DNA from: Fundidesulfovibrio soli | Lineage (GTDB): Bacteria > Desulfobacterota > Desulfovibrionia > Desulfovibrionales > Desulfovibrionaceae | Assembly (NCBI RefSeq): GCF_022808695.1 | Contig: NZ_JAKZKW010000002.1 | Coordinates: 248,001-312,000, forward strand | Length of the DNA stretch: 64,000 nucleotides | Direction of reading: 5' to 3' | Program-made: the position numbers and the translations under genes | In this document: one piece after another, positions 46,086 through 54,765 of the stretch | How positions within the stretch are numbered: the first letter of the stretch is position 1 | Layout of the letters: each line of letters starts with the position of its first letter | The notes under the pieces: model-generated | Told to the model about the DNA's origin: nothing | The model's input: only the letters and a program-made list of their open reading frames with translations | The model's database searches: none

Positions 46086-46700
46086 CTAGGCGAGGATTTC
46101 CGCCATCTGGGCGCGGAAGAGGGTGCTGCCGCCCATGGCCGGATGGCGCACGGTGCGGAAGGCCAGCCCGGGGAAGAGCGCGCCCAGGGAGTGCTCGGCC
46201 TTGCGGCCCACGGCCACCACCTGTCTCGGGCTGAAGATGTCCAGCACCTCGGCCAGGAAGGGCTTGCCAAGCTCCAGCTCTTTCGTGCGAGGGGTGCGGT
46301 TGGTGCGCGGCTTGCCTGGAAGGTGCGGGTGCAGGGGCAGGGCGTTCCAGAGCAGGGGCACGACGCCATGGGCGTCGGCAACGCCCCAGACGTAGCGGCC
46401 GCTCGGCTCGAACACGTCGCCCTGGCGGAACATGGTCTCCCGGTGGGAGGCGAAGAACGGGTTTGCGTTGGTGGCCAGCGTTTCGGGGCTGGTGAAGGGC
46501 ATGCCGGTCAGGGCGCAGCCCCTGTGTCCGGCGGCTTCGCCGACAAGGGCCAGCTTCACGGGCTGGCGGGCCAGGAAGAGCAGGAACTGGCGCATATTGC
46601 CCGCCAGGCGGGGGTCCTGGAAGGGGTTGAACAGGTCCGGGGCCTGGGGGACGGCGGCCAGCCGGGCGAGCAGGGCGTCTATGCGTGCGGATTTGGGCAT
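46086..46700 (-). CDS. Uracil-DNA glycosylase superfamily protein (204 aa)
   Basis: The N-terminal motif LALVGEAAGHRGCALTGMPFTS matches the active-site segment GEAPG...TG-PF of the UDG fold. The C-terminal TVRHPAMGGSTLFRAQ matches the DNA-intercalation and catalytic HP segment. The usual activating Asp or Asn of family 4/5 enzymes is not obvious, so it may be a divergent glycosylase of unknown specificity. It is separated from adk by 60 bases holding a terminator. Confidence 0.72.
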   Translation of the reverse strand: MPKSARIDALLARLAAVPQAPDLFNPFQDPRLAGNMRQFLLFLARQPVKLALVGEAAGHRGCALTGMPFTSPETLATNANPFFASHRETMFRQGDVFEPSGRYVWGVADAHGVVPLLWNALPLHPHLPGKPRTNRTPRTKELELGKPFLAEVLDIFSPRQVVAVGRKAEHSLGALFPGLAFRTVRHPAMGGSTLFRAQMAEILA

Positions 46701-46708
46701 GGGATGCG

Positions 46709-46747
46709 AAAAAGCCCCGGAACCCGGCGGGCCGGGCTCCGGGGCTT
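46709..46747 (-). terminator. Terminator of adk
   Basis: On the minus strand a long GC stem (AGCCCCGG...CCGGGGCT with inner CCCGGC/GCCGGG) is followed by TTTTT, 14 bases after the adk stop. Confidence 0.8.
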
Positions 46748-46760
46748 GGTGCGGCAGACG

Positions 46761-47432
46761 TTAGGCCAGCTGAGCCAGCAGCTTGTCCTTGATGTCGTTG
46801 ATGGCGCCTTCGCCGTCGAGCTCGATGTACTTGGTCACGCCCTTGGCGGCCAGGTCCTTGTAGAAGTAGGCGGCGGCCAGGGTGCCGGTGTTGGTGTCGT
46901 AGTAGATGTCATGACGCTTGCCGATGGCGGCCTCGTCCTGGTCGTCGGAGCGGGCGGAGAGGTCGCCGCCGCAGACGCGGCACTTGTCGCCGTTGGGCTT
47001 GATGGCGTCGATGAAGATGTTGTTGGGGTGGTTGGGGTCGTTCTTGCAGATGCGGCGGCCCATGATGCGGTTCTTGGCGATTTCGCGGGGCAGCAGGATC
47101 TCGATCACGTAGTCGAGCTTGATGCCTTCGGCCTGCAGGGCCTCCCACAGCTTCTGGGCCTGCACGGTGTTGCGGGGGAAGCCGTCAAGCAGCCAGCCGC
47201 CCTGACCTTTGGTCTTCAGGGTCTCGAGGACCATGGGGATGGTGATGTCGTCGGGGACCAGGTCGCCGCGGTCGATATACGCCTTGGCCTTCTTGCCCAG
47301 CTCGGTGCCGCCGCCGATGTGCTCGCGGAAGATGCCGCCGGACTCGATGTGAGCCAGATTGTATTTCTGCTTAACCAGGGAACCCTGAGTTCCCTTGCCG
47401 CTGCCGTTGGGCCCGAAGGTCAGGATATTCAC
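46761..47432 (-). CDS. adk: Adenylate kinase with metal-binding lid (223 aa)
   Basis: Adenylate kinase interconverts ATP, AMP and ADP. The P-loop GPNGSGKGTQ is at residues 7-16, with Asn where most enzymes have Pro-Gly spacing. LLDGFPRN is the AMP-site block and GRRIC leads to the lid. The lid carries Cys129, His135, Cys151 and Cys154 with spacing x5, x15 and x2. This is the site that in Desulfovibrio gigas holds zinc, cobalt or iron; zinc-lid enzymes elsewhere usually have four Cys. It is a single-gene unit with its own terminator. Confidence 0.94.
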   Translation of the reverse strand: MNILTFGPNGSGKGTQGSLVKQKYNLAHIESGGIFREHIGGGTELGKKAKAYIDRGDLVPDDITIPMVLETLKTKGQGGWLLDGFPRNTVQAQKLWEALQAEGIKLDYVIEILLPREIAKNRIMGRRICKNDPNHPNNIFIDAIKPNGDKCRVCGGDLSARSDDQDEAAIGKRHDIYYDTNTGTLAAAYFYKDLAAKGVTKYIELDGEGAINDIKDKLLAQLA

Positions 47433-47471
47433 GCGCCGCCTCCTTGTTTAAAAAATAACAATCGGTGCTCT

Positions 47472-48530
47472 CTATCCCTCGGGCGGGGAAGTGTCAACGG
47501 CGGGGGCCCCGGAACCTGGAATGAAAACGATGCCCTCGCGCGTCACCAGGGCCTGCTTGCCGCCGGGGAACTGGAAGTCCTTGCCCAGGGAGCGGGCGGC
47601 CCAGGCCTCGTCCAGGGCCCGCAGGGGCGGGGCCAAGGGCTGTCCTGGGCCGAGAGTCTCCACGACGCGTTTGTACAGGCGCAGGCGAAGGGCCTTGGGG
47701 AGGTTTTCGAGGTGCTCGGAGCGCAGCAGGCGCTCCCCTGTGGCCGGGTCCGGCTCGGGGACGAGCGGCGACACGGCCTCCTGCATGTAGGCCTCGTCGA
47801 TGCGCGCCTGGGTCCAGAGTTCGGCCACGGCGCCCAGAAAGTGCGGATTTTCACGAACGAACAAGGGCACGAATTCCTTGCGCACACGGTTCCGCAGGAA
47901 AGTGCGGTCCTCGTTGCTCGGGTCGTCGCGCCAGGCGAGGCCCCATTCGTTCAGGAAGCGGCGCAGCTGCTCCTTGGGCAGGGTGAGCAGCGGCCGCAGG
48001 ATGCGCCGCCGCGGGTCCCAGGCGGGCATGCCGCCCAGGGCGGGCCAGCCCGCGCCGCGGATCAGGCGCATGAGCACATCCTCGGCCAGTTCGTCCAGCT
48101 GGTGCGCGGTCAGCACCGCGTAGGAGCCGGTCTCACGGCGCAGCTCCTCCAGCCAGGCGTAGCGCGCCCTGCGGCCCGCGTCCTCCAGGCCGGTGCGCCG
48201 GCTGGCTGCCTCGGCGCGGATGTCGGCTGTCTTGACCACGCAGTTGATGTCCAGTTCGGAGCACATCTCGACGCAGTGGGCTGCGTCCTGGGCGGAATCG
48301 GGTCTCAGGCCGTGGTCCAGGTGGGCGGCGTGCAGTGTGAGGCTCAGGCGCGGGCCGAGGATGGAGAGCATGGCCGCGAGGGCCGTGGAGTCCAGCCCGC
48401 CCGACACGGCGAGCACCACGCTCTTGCCGCGCAGCTCCGGGCCGGCGAGGTCGAGCAGGATGCTCTCCACGCGCAGGCAGAGATGGGCGGACCAGGGGGA
48501 AAGGGCGGTGAGCCCGCCGGGATGGGGCAT
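47472..48530 (-). CDS. tilS: tRNA(Ile)-lysidine synthetase TilS (352 aa)
   Basis: TilS converts the wobble C of tRNA-Ile(CAU) to lysidine so that it reads AUA. The PP-loop ATP motif VVLAVSGGLDSTALAAML is at about residues 38-55. Further family blocks are LHAAHLDHGLRPDSAQDAAH, LTAHQLDELAEDVLMRLIRG, and RPLLTLPKEQLRRFL followed by WRDDPSN. A short C-terminal domain follows. It lies 4 bases behind the hemerythrin gene and is likely co-transcribed with it and the genes upstream. Confidence 0.93.
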   Translation of the reverse strand: MPHPGGLTALSPWSAHLCLRVESILLDLAGPELRGKSVVLAVSGGLDSTALAAMLSILGPRLSLTLHAAHLDHGLRPDSAQDAAHCVEMCSELDINCVVKTADIRAEAASRRTGLEDAGRRARYAWLEELRRETGSYAVLTAHQLDELAEDVLMRLIRGAGWPALGGMPAWDPRRRILRPLLTLPKEQLRRFLNEWGLAWRDDPSNEDRTFLRNRVRKEFVPLFVRENPHFLGAVAELWTQARIDEAYMQEAVSPLVPEPDPATGERLLRSEHLENLPKALRLRLYKRVVETLGPGQPLAPPLRALDEAWAARSLGKDFQFPGGKQALVTREGIVFIPGSGAPAVDTSPPEG

Positions 48531-48534
48531 GGCC

Positions 48535-48942
48535 TCAGAGCAGCCCGCGCTGTTCGAAATGGCGGGCGTACTCCTGGTCGAAGCCGGTGACGTGCTCCTC
48601 GAACCAGCGCTTCAGGAAGGCCAGCAGCTCGTTGGACAGCTCGGCCCTGTCGCCCAGGTAGTCCAGCTCGAAGTGGAGCAGCTTCTCGATGAAGGCCTCG
48701 TGCTGGGCCACGTGCGCATCCAGGCCCGGGAAGCCGATGCGGGCCATCAGGCGTTCTTCGGTGCTGAAGTGCTCGCGCACGTATTCGTTGAGCTCGCGGA
48801 TGACTCGGGCCAGGATGTCCTTGCCTTCACCGGCGGCGTGGGCACGCTCCAGGTCGGCCAGCAGCTCGACCAGGCGCATGTGCTGCAGGTCGATGTCCTT
48901 GTGGTTCACGCTCAGGCTGTCTGACCAGACGAAAATTGTCAT
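48535..48942 (-). CDS. Bacteriohemerythrin (135 aa)
   Basis: This is a di-iron O2-binding four-helix protein. Ligand motifs are NHKDIDLQH, HFSTEERLM, HVAQHEAF and FEEHVTGFDQEY, giving the H...H...E...H-x3-H...H...D set expected for the two irons. Length is typical. In anaerobes it may scavenge or deliver oxygen. A GGAGCG site precedes the start. It sits in a minus-strand series from siroheme synthase through tilS. Confidence 0.93.
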   Translation of the reverse strand: MTIFVWSDSLSVNHKDIDLQHMRLVELLADLERAHAAGEGKDILARVIRELNEYVREHFSTEERLMARIGFPGLDAHVAQHEAFIEKLLHFELDYLGDRAELSNELLAFLKRWFEEHVTGFDQEYARHFEQRGLL

Positions 48943-48951
48943 GGCGCGCTC

Positions 48952-49287
48952 CTATACGGCGATGTCGAGTTCCCGCACGAGCAGGTCCAGGCTATCTATC
49001 ATGTGCTCGCGCAAGGACGCGTTGGCGTAGGCCACGCAGGAGCAGCGCAGGATCTTGCGGGCGCGCACCAAAAGCTCCAGGCGTATCCAGCCGTCGCCGG
49101 TCTCCAGGGGCAGGAAGAACGGGCCGCAGGACTCCAGGTGTTCGCTCTGCTCCGGGCCCAGGAATTCCTCGGGGATGGGAACGTAGTACATGCCCTTGAT
49201 GGAGCCGGTCCAACCCTTCTGGACCAGGCGCGCCTCGATCTTCTCCACGTCCTCGCGGGTGAGTTCGTCAATCTGGTAGACGCGCAT
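48952..49287 (-). CDS. Conserved-looking protein of unknown function (111 aa)
   Basis: I do not recognise the family. The protein starts MRVYQIDELTREDVEKIEARL, behind a good AAGGAG site, and has a mixed alpha/beta look (GMYYVPIPEEFL, CGPFFLPLETGDGWIRLELLVRARKILRCSCVAYANA). There are three cysteines, two of them in a C-S-C pair. It is 3 bases after hemA and 9 before the hemerythrin gene, so it is in the same transcript. It may be an accessory to one of these, but there is no direct evidence. Confidence 0.7.
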   Translation of the reverse strand: MRVYQIDELTREDVEKIEARLVQKGWTGSIKGMYYVPIPEEFLGPEQSEHLESCGPFFLPLETGDGWIRLELLVRARKILRCSCVAYANASLREHMIDSLDLLVRELDIAV

Positions 49288-49290
49288 GGG

Positions 49291-50616
49291 CTACTCCTTG
49301 GCGGCGGGTTTGCGGTCCAGGTGGGCTTCGGGGGGCACCACCTCCCCGTCGAGATCGAACATGCGCCGGGCCAGGTCCAGGAAGCGTTCGCCGCCGTCCT
49401 CCTCCTGGGAGCGCCGTTTCAGGAACTGCAGGGGCTGGTGGTAAAGCTTGTGCGCCAGGGACAGGGCCAGCTTCTCCACCGCGGCCTGCACCTCCTGGGG
49501 GCAGTCGGGGCCGAGGCGCTTGAGCGTGCGGCGCAGCTCCTTGCGGGCGAGGGCCTCGCCCTGGCCCAGCAGGTCCACGATGGTGGGCTGCAGGTCAAGG
49601 GATTTGAGCCACAGCCCGAACTTCTCGGACTCGGAGCGGATGATCTCCCGGGCCTTCTCGGCCTCGGTGGCGCGCTGGGCCTTGTTCTCCTCCACCACGT
49701 CCTTGAGGTCGTCGATGTCGTAGAGGTAGACGTTGTCCAGGCTGTTGATGTCCGGGTCGATGTCGCGGGGCACCGCGATGTCGATGAAGAACATGGGCTT
49801 GTATTTGCGCTTCTTGAGCACGTCCTTGATGTCGCGGGCCCTGATGATGGGCTCGGGGGAGCCGGTGGAGCTGATGACGATGTCCACCTCGGGCAGGCGG
49901 TCGATGAGCTCGGCGAAGGCCAGGGGCCTGCCCTTGAAGCGGGCGGCCAGCTCCTCCGCGCGGGAGTAGGTCCGGTTGACGACGCTGAGCGACTTGACGC
50001 CCGCGCCCACCAGGTGCGTGGCGGCCAGCTCGGCCATTTCGCCCGCGCCGATGAGCATGGCCTTCTTGTCGGCCATCTCGCCGAAGATGTGCTTGGCCAG
50101 CTCCACGGCGGCGTAGCTGATGGACACGGCGCTGGTGCCGATGCCCGTCTCCGTGCGCACGCGCTTGGCCGTGGAGAAGGCCTTGTGCAGCAGCCGGTTG
50201 ACCACAACCTTGGTCTGGCCTTTGTCCACGGCGTTCTTGTAGGCCTGCTTGAGCTGCCCCAGGATCTGCGGCTCGCCCAGCACCATGGAGTCGAGCCCCG
50301 CGGCCACCTGGAACAGGTGCTCCACGGCCTCCAGGCCGCGCCGGTGGTACACGTGGGGGGCAAGCTCCGAGGGGCTGCGGCCGCTGGACTCGGCCCAGCA
50401 GCGGATCACCTTCTCCCCCGCGCCGGAGCCCAGGGGGGCCACAACCAGGATCTCGACCCGGTTGCAGGTGGAGAGCACCAGCAGTTCGTCCACGGACTTG
50501 CCCAGGTTGTGGACGCACTCCTCGAAGCTCACCTGCTCCTTGAGGGAAAAACACTCCCGCACGTCAACGTCGGCGGTGCGGTGGTTGAGACCGAGAATAT
50601 GAATGTCGTGCTGCAT
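49291..50616 (-). CDS. hemA: Glutamyl-tRNA reductase HemA (441 aa)
   Basis: HemA makes glutamate-1-semialdehyde, the first committed precursor of tetrapyrroles by the C5 route. The catalytic-Cys block LVLSTCNRVEI and LGEPQILGQLKQAY are intact. So are the NADPH-binding block with GAGEMAELAATHLVGAGVKSLSVVNRT and the IVISSTGSPEPII segment. A C-terminal dimerisation helix follows. Its start overlaps the stop of the CcsA-like gene by one base. With the siroheme synthase upstream it forms a compact sirohaem/haem operon. Confidence 0.96.
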   Translation of the reverse strand: MQHDIHILGLNHRTADVDVRECFSLKEQVSFEECVHNLGKSVDELLVLSTCNRVEILVVAPLGSGAGEKVIRCWAESSGRSPSELAPHVYHRRGLEAVEHLFQVAAGLDSMVLGEPQILGQLKQAYKNAVDKGQTKVVVNRLLHKAFSTAKRVRTETGIGTSAVSISYAAVELAKHIFGEMADKKAMLIGAGEMAELAATHLVGAGVKSLSVVNRTYSRAEELAARFKGRPLAFAELIDRLPEVDIVISSTGSPEPIIRARDIKDVLKKRKYKPMFFIDIAVPRDIDPDINSLDNVYLYDIDDLKDVVEENKAQRATEAEKAREIIRSESEKFGLWLKSLDLQPTIVDLLGQGEALARKELRRTLKRLGPDCPQEVQAAVEKLALSLAHKLYHQPLQFLKRRSQEEDGGERFLDLARRMFDLDGEVVPPEAHLDRKPAAKE

Positions 50617-51440
50617 CAGGCGAAACTATGGTGCGTCTTTACGAAGAAGTTGATGCCGAGCATGGAGGCCAGGCTGAGCCCGAACACCCATATGGCCAGC
50701 CAGGCGGTTTTCCTGCCGCGCCAGCCAAGGGCCACGCGCTGGTGGAACAGGAAGGCGAACAGCAGCCAGATGAACACGGCCGTGATCTCCTTGGGGTCCC
50801 AGGAGAAATAGCGCTTCCAGGTCAGCCCGGCCCAGATGAAGCCGGAGAGCAGGCCCAGGGTGTAGAGCGGGAAACCGAAGGTCACGGCCAGGCGGTTGGC
50901 GTTGTCCAGCTTGTCCAGGGAGGGCAGGGCGGCCCAGACGCCGTTGAGCTTCTCCTTGCTTTTGATGCGCCGCTCCAGCTTGATGTAGGCGGCTCCGGCG
51001 GCTCCTGCCATGGCCATGAGCCCCAGCGAGCAGAACAGCGTGCCGATGTGCAGCCCGAAGAACAGCCCCGCCAGGGATGGCGGCAGGGGCAGGCGCGCCG
51101 AACTGACGCTCAGCGAGCCCAGAAGGATGATGAAGGCCAGGGGGGTTGCGATCAGCCCCAGGAAGGAGAGCTTGAGCCGCACCCAGAGCACGAAGAGCAC
51201 CAGCAGCAGGCTCCAGGAGAACAGGCTGAGGTAGAACTCGCCGCTGGCCAGGGCCAGGGACGGGTTGGCGAAGAGCCGCAGGGCCAGGCTCACCGTGTGG
51301 CAGGCGAAGCCCGCGCCGGAGGCGATGCCCCCGAAGGTGTTCGGGCGGTGCTTGCCGGTGAAGATGCCGCAGATGTGCCCGCCGCTGCCCACCAGATAGA
51401 GGGCCAGCGCGGCGTACAGTGCGAGTTCAGCTGAGTCCAT
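50616..51440 (-). CDS. CcsA/HemX-type cytochrome c assembly protein (274 aa)
   Basis: This integral membrane protein has about eight helices of the cytochrome c assembly family. The haem-handling motif region YFSWDPKEITAVFIWLLFAFLFHQRVALGWRGRKTAW is a variant of the tryptophan-rich WWD loop. Near-N-terminal GGIASGAGFACHTVSLALRLF carries a conserved His. It either moves haem for cytochrome c maturation (CcsA-like) or stabilises HemA (HemX-like). Position between siroheme synthase and hemA, with overlaps on both sides, favours a link to tetrapyrrole supply. Confidence 0.85.
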   Translation of the reverse strand: MDSAELALYAALALYLVGSGGHICGIFTGKHRPNTFGGIASGAGFACHTVSLALRLFANPSLALASGEFYLSLFSWSLLLVLFVLWVRLKLSFLGLIATPLAFIILLGSLSVSSARLPLPPSLAGLFFGLHIGTLFCSLGLMAMAGAAGAAYIKLERRIKSKEKLNGVWAALPSLDKLDNANRLAVTFGFPLYTLGLLSGFIWAGLTWKRYFSWDPKEITAVFIWLLFAFLFHQRVALGWRGRKTAWLAIWVFGLSLASMLGINFFVKTHHSFA

Positions 51441-52104
51441 CCAGTAGCTCCGGGATGCTGCCGTGCAGCTCGGAAGGAAGGTGCGCGGCGAGGATGTCCG
51501 CCGTGGTGGCCGCGTCGCGCCGCTCCAGCGCTTCCAGCAGGCCGGACTCTACCAGGCTGCGGAAAATGGCCCCGTTGCGCGGCGAGCCGAGGCCCAGCTC
51601 CAGCACCAGGGGCCTAAGCCTGCTCATGAGCATGAGCGCGGCGGCGTATTCGCTGCCGAAGGTGTCGGCCATCTCCTTGCGGATCTTGCGGGCCATGGCC
51701 GGGGAGGCTCCGCCCGTGGATATGGCCACGGTCAGGTCGCCCTGGGTGAACAGCGCGGGGACGATGAAGCTGCACTTCTCGGGCTGGTCCACGATGTTGC
51801 AGAGCAGGTCCCTGGCTTCGCAGGCCCGGCTTATGCGCCAGTTGAGCTCCTCGTTGGAGGTGGAGGCGATCACCAGGAAGCGGCCGTCCAGGTCTGCCTC
51901 GTCGAAGGAGCGCTGCTCGAAGACCACGTTGGGCAGGGCCAGGACCTCCTGGAGCTCGGCGTCCGGGGGGCTGGTGTCCAGCACGAGGATTTCCTTGGCC
52001 CCGCAGGCGGCCAGGGTTCCGATTTTGCGGCGGCCGACCTCGCCCGCGCCGACCACGAGGCAGCGCTTGCGGGTGAGGTCCGCGTAGAGTGGGTAGTAAC
52101 GCAT
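51427..52104 (-). CDS. Precorrin-2 dehydrogenase / sirohydrochlorin ferrochelatase, CysG-N type (225 aa)
   Basis: The NAD-binding domain reads MRYYPLYADLTRKRCLVVGAGEVGRRKIGTL, a CysG N-terminal and Met8-like start. ASTSNEELNWRISRACEARDLLCNIVDQPEKCSFIVPALF and the ISTGGASPAMARKIRKEM block follow. The enzyme oxidises precorrin-2 and inserts iron to make sirohaem. Sirohaem serves dissimilatory sulfite reductase and, in these bacteria, is also the precursor of haem. The N-terminus overlaps the divergent side of the glycosyltransferase gene only by the untranslated gap. Its stop overlaps the next gene by 14 bases. Confidence 0.9.
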   Translation of the reverse strand: MRYYPLYADLTRKRCLVVGAGEVGRRKIGTLAACGAKEILVLDTSPPDAELQEVLALPNVVFEQRSFDEADLDGRFLVIASTSNEELNWRISRACEARDLLCNIVDQPEKCSFIVPALFTQGDLTVAISTGGASPAMARKIRKEMADTFGSEYAAALMLMSRLRPLVLELGLGSPRNGAIFRSLVESGLLEALERRDAATTADILAAHLPSELHGSIPELLDGLS

Positions 52105-52181
52105 GGGCAGAGAGCCTAGCACAACCCGAGCCGCCAGCAAACCCACTTTCTTTCCCCCCGGCCTTGGGCTACCCTGGAGCA

Positions 52182-53405
52182 ATGAAACCCGTGCTCGTCA
52201 TGCAGCTGGCCCGCTTCGGGGACCTGCTCCAGACCAAACGGCTGGTGGCGGGCCTCGAGCAGGCCGGGCGGCCCGTGCACCTGCTGGTGGACTCCTCCCT
52301 GGCGGGTCTGGCGCGCCTGGTCTATCCCCGGGCGGTGGTGCACGCCGTGGCGGCGCACTCCCGGCCGGACCTGGCCGCCCTGCGAGAGAGCGTGCGCGAA
52401 CTGGGCGAGGCCGGATTCCGGCGGGTCTACAACCTCAACTATTCGGGCCTGAGCGCCGCCCTGACAACCGCTTTCGACCCCGAGACCGTGCGCGGCCACC
52501 GCCTTGAGCAAGGCCAGCCTCAGCGCGACCCGTGGGCGGGCATGGCCTTCCGCTGGACGCGCAGGCGCAGGCAGGCCGGGGTGAACTTGGCCGATTTCTG
52601 GGCCGGCTACGCCTTGCCCCTGGCCGACGCCTCCTCGGTGAACCCCGTTGCCGAGCCCAAGGGCGGCGGCCTGGGCGTGGCCCTGGCCGGGCGCGACCCG
52701 AGGCGCTCCCCCCCGCCGCGCGTGCTGGCCGGGGTGATCCAGGCCCTGCTGCCCACGCTGGGGGCCGTCAGGGTGACGCTCCTGGGCACAGCTTCCGAAC
52801 GCCTCGCCGCCAAGGAGCTCACGTCCCTGCTGCCCGAGCGCGTGGCGCAGTCCGTCACGGACCTCACCGGCCGCACCAGCCTGGAGCAGCTCGTGGACAC
52901 GGTGGCCGGGCTGGACCGCCTGCTCACCCCCGACACCGGGATCATGCACCTGGCCGCGCACCTGGGCGTGCCGGTGACGGGGCTGTTCCTCTCCAACGCC
53001 TGGTGCCACGAGACCGGCCCCTACGGCCTTGGGCACACCGTCTGGCAGGCCACCCTGGACTGCGCCCCGTGCCTGGAAGCCGCCCCGTGCCCAAACGAAG
53101 TGGCCTGCCTGGACCCCTTCGCCTCCCGCGAATTCCTGCGCCTGGCCACCGGCAAGGCCGGGGTGGAGCCGCCCGCCGGGCTCACCGGTTACGCTACAGG
53201 CTTCGACGCCCTGGGCGTGTGCTGCGAACCCTTCTGCGGGCCGGACCCGGGCCGGGCCGAGCGCCTGGCCCTGCGCGCCTTCGCGGCCCGGAGCCTGGGC
53301 ATTGGCGGCGACGGCTACGACCCCGCGCCCGGCCTCGTCGAGGACATGGTGGCGGACCCGGACTTCATGCTCCCCAAACATCAAGCACTTCTTGAGACAC
53401 TATGA
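52182..53405 (+). CDS. Glycosyltransferase family 9 (heptosyltransferase-like), 407 aa
   Basis: The start reads MKPVLVMQLARFGDLLQTKRLV, the usual family 9 opening. A GT-B C-terminal nucleotide-sugar domain follows (LTGRTSLEQLVDTVAGLDRLLTPDTGIMHLAAHLGVPVTGLFLSNAW, with the DTG-MH-A motif). The last 80 residues are unusual and Cys-rich (CAPCLEAAPCPNEVACLDP, CCEPFCGPD). It probably transfers a sugar in LPS core or flagellar glycan synthesis. A GGAGC site is present. Its stop overlaps the next gene by an ATGA. Confidence 0.88.
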   Translation: MKPVLVMQLARFGDLLQTKRLVAGLEQAGRPVHLLVDSSLAGLARLVYPRAVVHAVAAHSRPDLAALRESVRELGEAGFRRVYNLNYSGLSAALTTAFDPETVRGHRLEQGQPQRDPWAGMAFRWTRRRRQAGVNLADFWAGYALPLADASSVNPVAEPKGGGLGVALAGRDPRRSPPPRVLAGVIQALLPTLGAVRVTLLGTASERLAAKELTSLLPERVAQSVTDLTGRTSLEQLVDTVAGLDRLLTPDTGIMHLAAHLGVPVTGLFLSNAWCHETGPYGLGHTVWQATLDCAPCLEAAPCPNEVACLDPFASREFLRLATGKAGVEPPAGLTGYATGFDALGVCCEPFCGPDPGRAERLALRAFAARSLGIGGDGYDPAPGLVEDMVADPDFMLPKHQALLETL

Positions 53406-54676
53406 ACCGATCCCTGCGCGTGCTCGTGGTCCTGCCCATGTACGGGGGCTCCCTGCCCATCGGCCGCTATTGCGCCCGGGCCCTGGCCGGTCTGGGCCAC
53501 TGCGTCGAGGTGTTCGAGGCTCCCGAGTTCCACGGCGCGTTCTCCGCGCTCAAGGGCCTGCGCGTCACCTCAGAGCGGTTGGAGCACCTGGAGCACGCCT
53601 TCCTGCAGGTGGTGGCCCAGGCCATCCTGGCCAAGGCGGACACCTTCCGGCCCGACCTGGTGCTGGCCCTGGCCCAGGCCCCGCTCTCGCGGCAGGCGCT
53701 CAAGCGGCTGCGCCAGATGGGCATCCCCTCGGTGATGTGGTTCGTGGAGGATTTCCGGCTCTTCACCTATTGGGAGTCCTACGCGGCCCATTACGACGCC
53801 TTCGCCGTGATCCAGAAGGAGCCCCTGCTTAACAAGCTGGAGGCCGCCGGGCAGCCCAACGCCCTGTACCTGCCCCTGGCGGCGGATCCGGTTTTTCATG
53901 CGCCGCTTGAACTTTCGTCCGTGGAGAAGCGCATCTACGGCTCGGAAGTCTCCTTCCTGGGGGCGGGCTACCCCAATCGCCGCGTTGCCTTCAAGGAGCT
54001 GGTCTCCTACGGGCTCAAGATCTGGGGCTCGGACTGGGAGGGAGAGGACGTGCTCCAGGCCTACGTGCAGCGCGGCGGCGAGCGCGTGAGCCCCGAGGAC
54101 GCGGTGAAGATTTTCAACGCCACGGCCGTGAACCTCAACCTGCACTCCAGCGTCTCCGCCAGGGACCTGGTGAGCGGCGGGGATTTCGTAAACCCGCGCA
54201 CCTTCGAGCTGGCCATGTGCGGAGCCTTCCAGCTGGTGGACGAGCGCAGCCTCATGGGCGAGCTGTTCGCGCCCGGGGAACTGGCCACCTTCGGCTCCAT
54301 GCAGGAGCTGCACGAGTCCCTGCGGCACTTCCTGGCCCACCCCGAGGAACGCGCCGCCTACGCCGAGCGGGCTCGCAAACGCGCCCTGGCGGAGCACACC
54401 TACCAGGCAAGGATGCGCACGCTGCTCGAATTCCTGGAGTCCCGCCTGGAGGGCTGGCCCCGGCCCGCCGGGGGGGAGAGCGCGCTGGACGCCCTGCCCG
54501 AGGAGCACCGCGAGGCCGCCGCAAAGCTGCTCGGGGAGCTGGGGCTCAGCCCGGAAGCCCCCTTCGCGGACCTGGTCTGGGCCCTGCGCGCCAAGGCGGG
54601 CAGGCTCTCCCCGGTGGAGACGGCCATCCTCTTCCTGGACGAGTGGCGCAAGCAGTACGGAGGCGGCAAGGGCTGA
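53402..54676 (+). CDS. CgeB-like glycosyltransferase (424 aa)
   Basis: The N-terminal block is RVLVVLPMYGGSLPIGRYCARALAGLGHCVEVFE. A CgeB/DUF3880-type region (SVMWFVEDFRLFTYWESYAAHYDAFAVIQKEPL) and a C-terminal GT1-like part (LNLHSSVSARDLVSGGDFVNPRTFELAMCGAFQLVD) follow. Related proteins work in spore or flagellar glycan modification (maf/cgeB regions) and often occur in sugar clusters. It is translationally coupled to the family 9 enzyme. The C-terminal 60 residues form a charged helical tail. The sugar donor is unknown. Confidence 0.85.
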   Translation: MNRSLRVLVVLPMYGGSLPIGRYCARALAGLGHCVEVFEAPEFHGAFSALKGLRVTSERLEHLEHAFLQVVAQAILAKADTFRPDLVLALAQAPLSRQALKRLRQMGIPSVMWFVEDFRLFTYWESYAAHYDAFAVIQKEPLLNKLEAAGQPNALYLPLAADPVFHAPLELSSVEKRIYGSEVSFLGAGYPNRRVAFKELVSYGLKIWGSDWEGEDVLQAYVQRGGERVSPEDAVKIFNATAVNLNLHSSVSARDLVSGGDFVNPRTFELAMCGAFQLVDERSLMGELFAPGELATFGSMQELHESLRHFLAHPEERAAYAERARKRALAEHTYQARMRTLLEFLESRLEGWPRPAGGESALDALPEEHREAAAKLLGELGLSPEAPFADLVWALRAKAGRLSPVETAILFLDEWRKQYGGGKG

Positions 54677-54765
54677 TTTTGAGGGCCGGGGCGGCCCGTC
54701 GGAAATTCCAGAAGGGTTTGACGTAACGGCGTTGACTTGCCCCGGGACTTGGGAAATGGGATCGG

